The notes below the pieces were generated by a model. The model was not told the origin of the DNA. It did no database searches and worked only from the letters and a program-made list of their open reading frames with translations. Shown here one piece after another: positions 1 through 5,336 of a DNA stretch of 6,577 nucleotides. The stretch's first letter is position 1; each line of letters opens with the position of its first letter. The translations under genes were made by a program, and so were the position numbers. Source of the stretch: Clostridia bacterium (GTDB lineage Bacteria > Bacillota > Clostridia > Oscillospirales > Acutalibacteraceae); NCBI GenBank assembly GCA_017501865.1, contig JAFVWD010000178.1:1-6577 (forward strand). The letters run 5' to 3'.

Positions 1-1
1 A

Positions 2-220
2 ATGAAATTTTATAAAGCAAATCTCCAGGTAAGAGGTTCAGGTATAGGTCTTGCGGTTGTTGATGAGCTTATTAAAATGCATAACGGTACTCTTGATATT
101 CAGAGTAAGCTTGGTATAGGCACAACTGTTACAATTGCATTACCTATAGAAACAGTCGAAGTTGATGAGAATATTGGTTTAATAAATGATATTATAGGAG
201 ACGATTTAATAGATGTCTAA
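2..220 (+). CDS. Sensor histidine kinase, C-terminal ATPase end (5' partial)
   Basis: This is the last 72 residues of a two-component sensor histidine kinase; the rest lies beyond the left edge. The visible part belongs to the HATPase_c (GHKL) domain, which binds ATP for autophosphorylation of a histidine in the missing part. FYKAN (residues 3-7) fits the F box, GSGIGLAV (12-19) is the G2 box of the ATP lid, and GTTVTIALP (40-48) is the usual last strand of the domain. A short acidic tail follows (about 50-72). The ATG at position 2 is almost certainly an internal Met, because the F box normally lies deep inside the domain and no upstream region is visible to judge a start. The sensor domain, signal and partner regulator cannot be seen. 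The stop overlaps the start of yqhQ by 8 bases, so the two are probably co-transcribed. Confidence 0.9.
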   Translation: MKFYKANLQVRGSGIGLAVVDELIKMHNGTLDIQSKLGIGTTVTIALPIETVEVDENIGLINDIIGDDLIDV

Positions 221-1187
221 GGACAGTAAGAAAAAAGTATCAATTGGCGGACAGGCTTTAATTGAAGGAATTATGATGCAGGGGCCTAAAGGCGCTGCAA
301 TGTCGGTTCGTTTACCAAGTGGAGAAATTGAAACCGAAGAACTTGAATTGAAAAAGTTAAAAGATAAATTTAAGCCGGCAGGCTGGCCATTAATCAGAGG
401 TATTGTAAATTTTGTGGAATCAATGTTGTTTGGCTTTAAATGTATTGAAAAATCAGCGGAAAAAGCCGGTCTTGATGATGAGGAAATCAAAGAAGAGGAT
501 ATGTCTAAGCTCGACAAGTGGTTGTCTGACCATTTTGGGCCTAAAATGATTGCGGTTATTTCCGGAATTGCTATGGTGCTCGGTCTTGGTATGTCTTTCG
601 TTCTGTTTGTTTATCTTCCTACTTTTTTAGTAGATATTGCAGATAAATACCTTTTTAAAGATGCTCTTGCCAATATACATCCTTTGTTCGAAGGTATAAT
701 GAGAATGATGATTTTTATTCTTTATTTTTATCTGGTTTCTCTTATGCCTGATATTAAAAGAGTGTTTATGTATCACGGTGCTGAACATAAAAGTATTTTT
801 TGCTTCGAAAATGGTTTGGAGCTTACTGTTGAAAACGTAAAAAAACAATCAAGATTTCATCCCAGATGCGGAACAAGCTTCATTTTTGTGGTTTTAATTA
901 TAAGTATATTTATTTCATCTGTACTTGTTGTTCTTTTTCCTGCGATTGATGACCAACGTATTGTGTGGATAGCAATAAAATTGTTGATTATCCCTTTGAC
1001 AGTTGCATTCAGTTATGAATTTATTAAATATGCAGGAACACATGACAATATTTTTGTTAAAATACTTTCTGCCCCCGGTCTTATGATGCAGAGAATTTCT
1101 ACTAAAGAGCCTACTGATGATATTATTGAGGTTGGTATTGCAGCTTTAAAAGCAGTTTTACCCGATGATTCGGAGGAGCAAGCTTGA
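213..1187 (+). CDS. yqhQ: YqhQ family membrane protein (DUF1385)
   Basis: The 324-residue protein carries the hallmarks of the DUF1385/YqhQ family (COG3872): GGQALIEGIMM at residues 12-22, YHGAEHKS at 187-194, RFHPRCGTS at 214-222 and APGLMMQRISTKEP at 287-300. Hydrophobic stretches near 111-139, 163-179, 222-242 and 251-269 suggest about four membrane segments. The two His/Cys/Glu-rich motifs flank or lie between them, which has led to the suggestion of a metal-dependent enzyme, but I know of no established reaction. The family is common in Firmicutes and often sits next to prmC, as here. The ATG start is preceded by AGGAG (196-200) at a rather long 12-base spacing and overlaps the kinase stop, so translation may be coupled. 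The length is normal and no key motif is missing. The family call is firm; the function is unknown. Confidence 0.95.
   Translation: MSKDSKKKVSIGGQALIEGIMMQGPKGAAMSVRLPSGEIETEELELKKLKDKFKPAGWPLIRGIVNFVESMLFGFKCIEKSAEKAGLDDEEIKEEDMSKLDKWLSDHFGPKMIAVISGIAMVLGLGMSFVLFVYLPTFLVDIADKYLFKDALANIHPLFEGIMRMMIFILYFYLVSLMPDIKRVFMYHGAEHKSIFCFENGLELTVENVKKQSRFHPRCGTSFIFVVLIISIFISSVLVVLFPAIDDQRIVWIAIKLLIIPLTVAFSYEFIKYAGTHDNIFVKILSAPGLMMQRISTKEPTDDIIEVGIAALKAVLPDDSEEQA
1172..1178 (+). promoter_or_regulatory. Ribosome-binding site of prmC, supports TTG start
   Basis: GGAGGAG lies inside the end of yqhQ, 5 bases before a TTG codon (1184-1186) that shares two bases with the yqhQ TGA stop. This strong Shine-Dalgarno sequence and the correct PrmC N-terminus fix the unusual TTG start. 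Confidence 0.8.
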
Positions 1188-2026
1188 ATTTATACACATT
1201 TTACAGAAATTCAGTAAGAGCACTTTCTCTTGCGGGATGTGACAGTCCTGAGTTTGAAGTGCAACAATTGTTTGAGTATTGCCTCAACATAAACAAGACA
1301 CAGTTATTGCTTAATGCAAATGTTGCGGTTGATGAGGACAAGTTTTCATTTTTTAATGAATGCTTAGAAAAAAGAAAAAAGCGTGTTCCGTTACAATATA
1401 TTTTAGGCGAGTGGAGTTTTTATAAGCATAATTTTAAAGTTGGTGAAGGTGTGTTGATACCACGACCTGAAACCGAGCTTATACCTGAATATATTTATTC
1501 CGCATTAAGGAAAAATCCACCCGAAGTTGTTTATGATATTTGTAGCGGAAGCGGTTGTATAGGCATAAGTGTAGCGAAGCTTTTTCCTATGTCAAAGGTG
1601 TATTGCATTGACGTTTCTGAAAAAGCGATTGAATACACAACTAAGAATAAAGAGCTTTTAGAAGCAGATAATGTAACTGTAATTAAAGCTGATATGCTTG
1701 ATGGTTGTTCACCTTTAGGTTTGCCGTTTGCAGATGTTATAATTTCAAATCCGCCATATATTAAGACTGAAGATTTACCTGCGCTTCAGGAAGAGGTTCA
1801 TTTTGAACCGGAGTTAGCGCTTGACGGAGGAGAAGACGGACTTATGTTCTACAGGGCATTAAAGGAAATCTGGTTTCCATTTCTGAATCCGAATGGTTTT
1901 ATGATTCTTGAGTGTGGTGAAGAGCAAGCTACCGATATACTTCAGCTCTTTCTTAATACGGCGAAGGGTGCCAAAATTTTAAAGGATATGCAACAGATAG
2001 AGCGGGTAGTAGTTTTGAAAAAGTAA
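1184..2026 (+). CDS. prmC: Peptide chain release factor N5-glutamine methyltransferase PrmC
   Basis: PrmC (HemK) uses S-adenosylmethionine to methylate the glutamine of the GGQ motif in release factors RF1 and RF2, which speeds peptide release at stop codons. The 280-residue length is typical. An N-terminal helical domain that binds the release factor covers about residues 1-75, followed by a Rossmann methyltransferase domain. Visible motifs are QYILGEWSFY (71-80), LIPRPETE (91-98), the SAM-binding loop DICSGSGCIG (118-127), the acidic DVSEKAIE region (143-150) and the catalytic NPPY (189-192), then EPELALDGGEDG (208-219). Translation starts at TTG in a TTGA overlap with the yqhQ stop, which suggests coupling. 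In many Firmicutes prmC follows prfA; here it follows yqhQ, a pairing I recall from other Clostridia. Identification is firm. Confidence 0.96.
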   Translation: MNLYTFYRNSVRALSLAGCDSPEFEVQQLFEYCLNINKTQLLLNANVAVDEDKFSFFNECLEKRKKRVPLQYILGEWSFYKHNFKVGEGVLIPRPETELIPEYIYSALRKNPPEVVYDICSGSGCIGISVAKLFPMSKVYCIDVSEKAIEYTTKNKELLEADNVTVIKADMLDGCSPLGLPFADVIISNPPYIKTEDLPALQEEVHFEPELALDGGEDGLMFYRALKEIWFPFLNPNGFMILECGEEQATDILQLFLNTAKGAKILKDMQQIERVVVLKK

Positions 2027-2030
2027 GTCT

Positions 2031-2049
2031 ATTGACAATACTTGTCAAT
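2031..2049. repeat. Perfect inverted repeat, candidate operator
   Basis: ATTGACAA (2031-2038) and its exact reverse complement TTGTCAAT (2042-2049) flank a 3-base centre. The repeat contains the -35 box of the promoter ahead of the protease gene, so a dimeric repressor bound here would block RNA polymerase. The size and symmetry would suit a MarR-like or similar small repressor, but no regulator is encoded nearby and I do not recognise the site. It is not followed by a clean run of T, so a terminator for prmC is less likely. Confidence 0.5.
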
Positions 2050-2061
2050 TTATTGTAAAAT
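2032..2061 (+). promoter_or_regulatory. Predicted sigma-A-type promoter of the protease-scpAB operon
   Basis: A perfect TTGACA -35 box (2032-2037) is followed after 18 bases by TAAAAT (2056-2061), which matches the -10 consensus at five of six positions. Transcription would begin near 2068, giving a leader of about 14 bases that holds the GGAG ribosome-binding site (2070-2073). It sits in the only sizeable gap between prmC and the genes downstream, so the second gene group can probably be expressed separately from the kinase-yqhQ-prmC group. Start site and strength are inferred. Confidence 0.65.
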
Positions 2062-2081
2062 ATTTTATTGGAGAAAAAACT

Positions 2082-2753
2082 ATGATAAGAGTTTTAATGG
2101 ATGTTATTTCAGGTAATGCAGAGTTTATAAATCTGATAGTATATTTAGGTGCTATGGCTTTTGTTGTCTTTTGCACCTTACCGTTGCATGAGTATGCTCA
2201 TGCACTTGTTGCAGTAAAATTAGGCGACAGAACACCTATGATAGCAGGTCGTCTTTCAATAAATCCCATGGCACATTTAAGCCCTGTAGGTGCGTTAATG
2301 ATTTTCTTATTCGGTTTTGGTTATGCAAAACCTGTTGAAGTCAGAATGAGAAATTTCAAAAAACCGAAAAGAGATATGGCTTTGGTTGCTGTCGCAGGCC
2401 CATTATGTAATATATTACAGGCATTTGTGTATGGTTTTTTATTTGCTTTTGTTAACAGCAAAAGCGGTAGTAATATGGGGCTTGTTGCTATTGCTTACTT
2501 TTTCTTTTATGCAATGCAGGTTAATGTAAGTCTCGCTGTATTTAACTTGCTTCCGATTCCACCTCTTGATGGTTCAAGAATAGCAACAGCACTTCTTCCT
2601 TCTAAGTATTATTATAAAATAATGGAGTATGAAAGATACATCATTATCGGTGTTTTTATATTACTCTTTACAGGAGTTTTAAGTACTCCGCTGAATTGGT
2701 TAACAGATTTATTACTTGGTGTAATATTGTTAGTTGTAAATATTCCGTTTTAA
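2082..2753 (+). CDS. Site-2 protease family intramembrane metalloprotease (M50)
   Basis: This is a 223-residue polytopic membrane protein of the site-2 protease family, whose members cut substrates within or near the membrane using zinc. HEYAH at residues 36-40 is the HExxH zinc-binding and catalytic motif, and NLLPIPPLDGSR (155-166) supplies the third zinc ligand, Asp163. AGPLCN (105-110) is another family motif. Hydrophobic segments lie near 15-35, 68-82, 98-124, 132-155 and 186-220. There is no PDZ or CBS domain, so it belongs to the small compact branch often found beside scpA in Firmicutes. Its substrate is unknown, and the scpA link is positional only. The family's usual NPxxHxDPxG loop reads NPMAHLSPVG (61-70), with Ser for Asp. 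The ATG has GGAG (2070-2073) at 8 bases and its own promoter just upstream. Confidence 0.93.
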   Translation: MIRVLMDVISGNAEFINLIVYLGAMAFVVFCTLPLHEYAHALVAVKLGDRTPMIAGRLSINPMAHLSPVGALMIFLFGFGYAKPVEVRMRNFKKPKRDMALVAVAGPLCNILQAFVYGFLFAFVNSKSGSNMGLVAIAYFFFYAMQVNVSLAVFNLLPIPPLDGSRIATALLPSKYYYKIMEYERYIIIGVFILLFTGVLSTPLNWLTDLLLGVILLVVNIPF

Positions 2754-2762
2754 AGGTGAATT

Positions 2763-3482
2763 ATGGAAAAAATTTCGTATAAACTTGAGGTGTTTGAAGG
2801 TCCTATGGATTTGCTTCTGCACTTAATAACAAAGCATAAGCTTGATATTTATGATATCCCGATAATTGAACTTGTTGACCAGTATACTGCTTATGTTCGT
2901 GCAATGCAGGATGAAAATATGGATATTGCAAGTGAGTTTCTTGAGATGGCAGCAAGACTCGTTTATATAAAAACGGTTTCATTATTGCCTGTTTATGAGG
3001 ATGCTGAAGAGCAGAAAAATTTGCTTACTCAGGAGCTTATTGAGTACCAGGAATGTAAGCTCTTGGCTCAAAAATTAGCTTGTATGACAACAGGGTTTGA
3101 TTATGTAGTTCGAGCATTACCCGAAGATGTTGAACCCGATTTAACTTATAAAAGACTGCATGAGCCTTCTGAGCTTCTGAAGGCATATGCGGCGGTAGTC
3201 GGCAAAAAATTAAGAAAATTGCCGCCTCCGTTAGATTCTTTTAAAACAATTGTCGCGAAAAAAATAGTTTCAGTCGGTTCAAAGATTGAAGCAATTATGA
3301 ATAGTTTAAAAACAAAGAAAAAGCAAAAACTTTTTGAATTTTACAAAACCGCTACAAGTCGTTCAGATTTGGTTGCCTCTTTTTTAGCAATTCTTGAACT
3401 TGCGAAAGATAAATCCGTTTATCTTTCAGGTGACGGTGACGATATTCAAATTGAACTTTTGGAAGGAAATGAAAATACTTGA
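2763..3482 (+). CDS. scpA: Segregation and condensation protein A (ScpA)
   Basis: ScpA is the kleisin subunit of the bacterial SMC-ScpAB condensin. It bridges the two SMC heads and binds a ScpB dimer, so helping to compact and separate replicated chromosomes. The 239 residues match the family's length. The N-terminal SMC-binding region starts with YKLEVFEGPMDLLLHLI (6-22), followed by the conserved helices MDIASEFLEMAARLVYIK (53-70). A charged middle part (about 75-155) carries the ScpB-binding region, and the C-terminal winged-helix domain covers about 160-235. The gene follows the protease by 9 bases; its ribosome-binding site AAAGGTG (2752-2758) overlaps the protease stop. The last bases overlap the scpB start, as expected for partners made in fixed proportion. 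Identification is firm. Confidence 0.97.
   Translation: MEKISYKLEVFEGPMDLLLHLITKHKLDIYDIPIIELVDQYTAYVRAMQDENMDIASEFLEMAARLVYIKTVSLLPVYEDAEEQKNLLTQELIEYQECKLLAQKLACMTTGFDYVVRALPEDVEPDLTYKRLHEPSELLKAYAAVVGKKLRKLPPPLDSFKTIVAKKIVSVGSKIEAIMNSLKTKKKQKLFEFYKTATSRSDLVASFLAILELAKDKSVYLSGDGDDIQIELLEGNENT
3463..3467 (+). promoter_or_regulatory. Ribosome-binding site of scpB, with TTG start
   Basis: AAGGA lies in the end of scpA, 11 bases before TTG (3479-3481), a slightly long spacing. The nearer ATG at 3469 is in another frame and leads to a stop after six codons, so it cannot be the scpB start. Confidence 0.6.
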
Positions 3483-4087
3483 TAGATAATAATTTATTAG
3501 CAATTGCAGAAGCGGTTTTATTTGCTGCGGCAGAGCCGATTGAGCATACAAGGCTTTCAATTGTTTTAGGTACCGACAGCGAGATAACACTTGAGATTTT
3601 AGATATACTTAAAGAAAGATATGAAAAACCGGATAGTGGTTTGTGCTTGTTGAAGCTCGGAAGTAAATATCAGCTTTGCAGTAAAAAAGAGTACATAAAC
3701 GAGGTAAGGGCGGTTCTTGATTTAAAACGTAACACACCGCTTTCTCAGGCAGCTTTTGAGGTTCTTGCAATAATTGCATATAATCAACCTATTACAAAGC
3801 CATATATTGAGCAGATACGTGGAGTAGATTGTTCCGGTGTGGTTAACACTCTCTGTCAACGTGGTTTAATTGAAGAAAAGGGAAGGTTAGATGTCCCGGG
3901 AAGACCGGTGTTATACGGTACAACTGATGATTTCTTAAGATGCTTTTCTCTTAGTGCTTTATCTGAACTTGAAGAATTACCAAATGTTGATAAACAGCTG
4001 CTTATGTCTGATATTGATTCAGGTCAACTTTCACTTTTTGATAACAGAGATAACGATTCCCCTGAAGAATCACCGGAGGAAGAATGA
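3479..4087 (+). CDS. scpB: Segregation and condensation protein B (ScpB)
   Basis: ScpB forms a dimer that binds ScpA in the SMC condensin complex and acts in chromosome segregation. The 202-residue protein has two winged-helix domains, about residues 1-80 and 85-165. The family signature is clear: LSQAAFEVLAIIAYNQPIT (88-106), IRGV (113-116) and GRLDVPGRPVLYGTT (135-149). After the second domain comes an acidic, probably disordered tail (about 168-202). It holds QLSLF at 183-187, which matches the beta sliding-clamp binding consensus QL(S/D)LF, followed by a Glu-rich end. The start is TTG within a TTGA overlap with scpA, the same arrangement as yqhQ-prmC. The family call is firm; the clamp link is inference. 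Confidence 0.97.
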   Translation: MIDNNLLAIAEAVLFAAAEPIEHTRLSIVLGTDSEITLEILDILKERYEKPDSGLCLLKLGSKYQLCSKKEYINEVRAVLDLKRNTPLSQAAFEVLAIIAYNQPITKPYIEQIRGVDCSGVVNTLCQRGLIEEKGRLDVPGRPVLYGTTDDFLRCFSLSALSELEELPNVDKQLLMSDIDSGQLSLFDNRDNDSPEESPEEE

Positions 4088-4090
4088 ATT

Positions 4091-4098
4091 AAAGGAGG
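4091..4098 (+). promoter_or_regulatory. Near-perfect Shine-Dalgarno of the DUF2953 gene
   Basis: AAAGGAGG lies 6 bases before the ATG at 4105, in the 17-base gap after scpB. It fixes the start and predicts efficient translation. Confidence 0.8.
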
Positions 4099-4104
4099 GT
4101 TTAT

Positions 4105-4836
4105 ATGACATTTTTATATGTTTTGTTGGGCATAGTGTTACTTATTGTTTTGCTTTGCTCATTTAAAGTTTCTGTAATTTTAGAAATGGATAAGTATAAT
4201 AAAATAACCCTCAGATATTTATTTTTAAAATTTGTTTTATTGGATTCTTCTGAACCAAAAAAAGAAAAAAAACAAAAGAAGGAAGATGCTCAAGAGGAGG
4301 TCTCTGCAGAAGCGAATGAAGAAGCTTCTGCTACAGAAACACAAAAAGGAAATAGTCTTTTAAAACAGCTTTACAAAGAGCAAGGCTATGACGGAATTGT
4401 TAAAATGCTTTCAGCAATAAAAACTTCACTTGGTTCATTCTTTCATAAGCTTTATAAAACTTTTACCATTAATGAATTTTATCTGACAATGCGTGTCACG
4501 GGTGATGATGCTGCTGATACTGCTTTGAAATACGGTAAATTGTCTTCTTGGCTCTTTCCTGTATTAGGCAAGGTCGCTTCTACGTGTAAAATGAAAAAAT
4601 ACGATGTGGATATTTCGCCTGATTTTTTAGCTGTGAAAAATGAAGCATCGTTATACGCGAATGTTTCGATTGTTCCGATAAGGGTGACAAATGCGGCAGT
4701 TGTGCTTGCAGTTCAGTTATTGTTTAAGGTGTTATTTAAGATTCTTTTTGCAAACAATAATGCAAAAAAGAGTGTTAATATAAAAAATAATTCAGTTGAA
4801 AATACCATGGCAACTGATGCGAAAACAAATGTTTAA
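4105..4836 (+). CDS. DUF2953 domain-containing membrane protein (YtfI-like)
   Basis: The 243-residue protein has an N-terminal membrane segment (about 4-20) and then a Lys/Glu/Ala-rich low-complexity linker (about 50-80). The DUF2953 core has its signature VTGDDAADTALKYGKL at 131-146 and ISPDF at 170-174. A hydrophobic, Lys-interrupted stretch (about 190-215) may lie on or in the membrane, followed by an Asn/Lys-rich tail. The function of DUF2953 is unknown. In B. subtilis the related ytfI sits directly before ytfJ, as this gene sits before ytfJ here, so a joint role in the spore or envelope is a reasonable inference. Two long A runs (seven at 4257-4263, eight at 4265-4272) lie in the linker codons, but the reading frame continues correctly across them. 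Confidence 0.85.
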   Translation: MTFLYVLLGIVLLIVLLCSFKVSVILEMDKYNKITLRYLFLKFVLLDSSEPKKEKKQKKEDAQEEVSAEANEEASATETQKGNSLLKQLYKEQGYDGIVKMLSAIKTSLGSFFHKLYKTFTINEFYLTMRVTGDDAADTALKYGKLSSWLFPVLGKVASTCKMKKYDVDISPDFLAVKNEASLYANVSIVPIRVTNAAVVLAVQLLFKVLFKILFANNNAKKSVNIKNNSVENTMATDAKTNV

Positions 4837-4873
4837 TAAATTAGTTAATTAATGAAAAGGATGGTGCTTCATA

Positions 4874-5266
4874 ATGGAGAAATCAGCAAACGGAATTTTA
4901 AGAACAACTATTGAAAAGGTCAGAGATTTAGTTGATGTAAGTACAATTATAGGCGAGCCTATAAACCTTCCTGACGGTCTTACAATTATTCCTGTTTCAA
5001 AGGTTACATATGGTTTTGCTTCAGGTGGTTCAGATTTTCCGTCTAAGAACAATGTAGAGCTTTTTGGTGGAGCAGGCGGTGCAGGTATTACAATAAATCC
5101 TGTTGCTTTTCTTGTTGTAAAAGATGGTGATGTTTCTATTAAGCACATTACTGCAAACGATAATGCAGTTGAAAGAGCTGTTACAATGGTTCCTGAGATG
5201 TTTGATAAGGTTACAAGCTTTGTAAGTAAAAATAAGAACGAAACAAAGGGAACTGTCACAGAATAA
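4874..5266 (+). CDS. ytfJ: GerW family sporulation protein (YtfJ)
   Basis: A 130-residue protein of the YtfJ/GerW family. In B. subtilis GerW is a spore protein needed for germination triggered by L-alanine; its biochemical role is not settled. The conserved features are an N-terminal helix with VRDLVDVSTIIGEPI (16-30), then DGLTIIPVSKVTYGFASGG (34-52), the Gly-rich FGGAGGAGITINPVAFLVV (64-82) and a C-terminal helix (about 97-117) with an Asn/Lys tail. Length is typical. The ATG start fits family N-termini; its ribosome-binding site is modest (GGATGG at 4859-4864, 9 bases away), and the ATG at 4852 is out of frame and stops after 20 codons. It follows the DUF2953 gene by 37 bases with no clear terminator, so it probably ends the protease-scpAB operon. 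Its presence suggests a spore-forming lineage. Confidence 0.95.
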   Translation: MEKSANGILRTTIEKVRDLVDVSTIIGEPINLPDGLTIIPVSKVTYGFASGGSDFPSKNNVELFGGAGGAGITINPVAFLVVKDGDVSIKHITANDNAVERAVTMVPEMFDKVTSFVSKNKNETKGTVTE

Positions 5267-5270
5267 TTTA

Positions 5271-5297
5271 TAGTTTATTATTATTTAAAATAAACTG
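5271..5297 (+). promoter_or_regulatory. Alternative upstream hairpin competing with the start-site hairpin
   Basis: AGTTTATT (5272-5279) is the exact complement of AATAAACT (5289-5296), with one added T-G pair (5271 with 5297) and a 9-base loop. The right arm is the left arm of the larger hairpin at 5286-5336, so the two folds exclude each other. It has only one G-C pair and is weak by itself. It could act as an anti-sequestering or antitermination element, which is inference from pairing alone. Confidence 0.4.
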
Positions 5298-5336
5298 CCT
5301 GCATATATTTGAGAAGAAAGCAGGTGGTTTGTTTTG
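5286..5336 (+). promoter_or_regulatory. Hairpin covering the RBS and TTG start of the carboxypeptidase gene
   Basis: Positions 5286-5302 pair with 5320-5336 without a mismatch: 17 pairs, of which 4 are G-U, around a 17-base loop. The 3' arm contains the ribosome-binding site AGGTGG (5322-5327) and the start TTG (5334-5336), so the folded RNA would hide both. The core CTGCCTGC/GCAGGTGG stem followed by TTTGTTTT also resembles an intrinsic terminator, which would end the ytfJ transcript. The sequence cannot separate translational sequestration from termination; it may do both, like an attenuator. The large loop is unusual for a simple terminator. Confidence 0.6.
5322..5327 (+). promoter_or_regulatory. 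Ribosome-binding site of the carboxypeptidase gene, with TTG start
   Basis: AGGTGG lies 6 bases before TTG (5334-5336). No in-frame ATG or GTG gives a full signal peptide, and starting at this TTG produces a Lys-Lys start followed by a hydrophobic core, which supports it. The site is inside the hairpin at 5286-5336. Confidence 0.75.

Noticed and set aside
2..4. ATG at the left edge as a true gene start
   Set aside because: It directly precedes the F box of a kinase ATPase domain, so it must be an internal Met of a longer gene.
206..848. Two open frames on the minus strand opposite yqhQ
   Set aside because: Their compositions (Ser-rich, and Lys/His/Asn-rich) are what the complement of yqhQ codons gives, and they have no recognisable domain.
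2031..2066. Inverted repeat after prmC as an intrinsic terminator
   Set aside because: The stem is AT-rich with a 3-base loop and is followed by mixed T/A/G rather than a T run; its place on a perfect -35 box fits an operator better.
3954..4166. Plus-strand frame spanning the end of scpB and the start of the DUF2953 gene
   Set aside because: It overlaps two well-supported genes in another frame, has no ribosome-binding site and resembles nothing known.
4845..4852. TTAATTAA palindrome between the DUF2953 gene and ytfJ
   Set aside because: A short AT-only palindrome is expected by chance in such AT-rich DNA, and nothing nearby gives it a role.
4852..4914. Twenty-codon frame starting at ATG 4852, before ytfJ
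   Set aside because: It is out of frame with ytfJ, has no clear ribosome-binding site of its own and no sign of function.
4849..5259. Long open frame on the minus strand opposite ytfJ
   Set aside because: It mirrors the ytfJ gene, has no family motif and no ribosome-binding site that I can support, while the + strand frame matches GerW along its full length.
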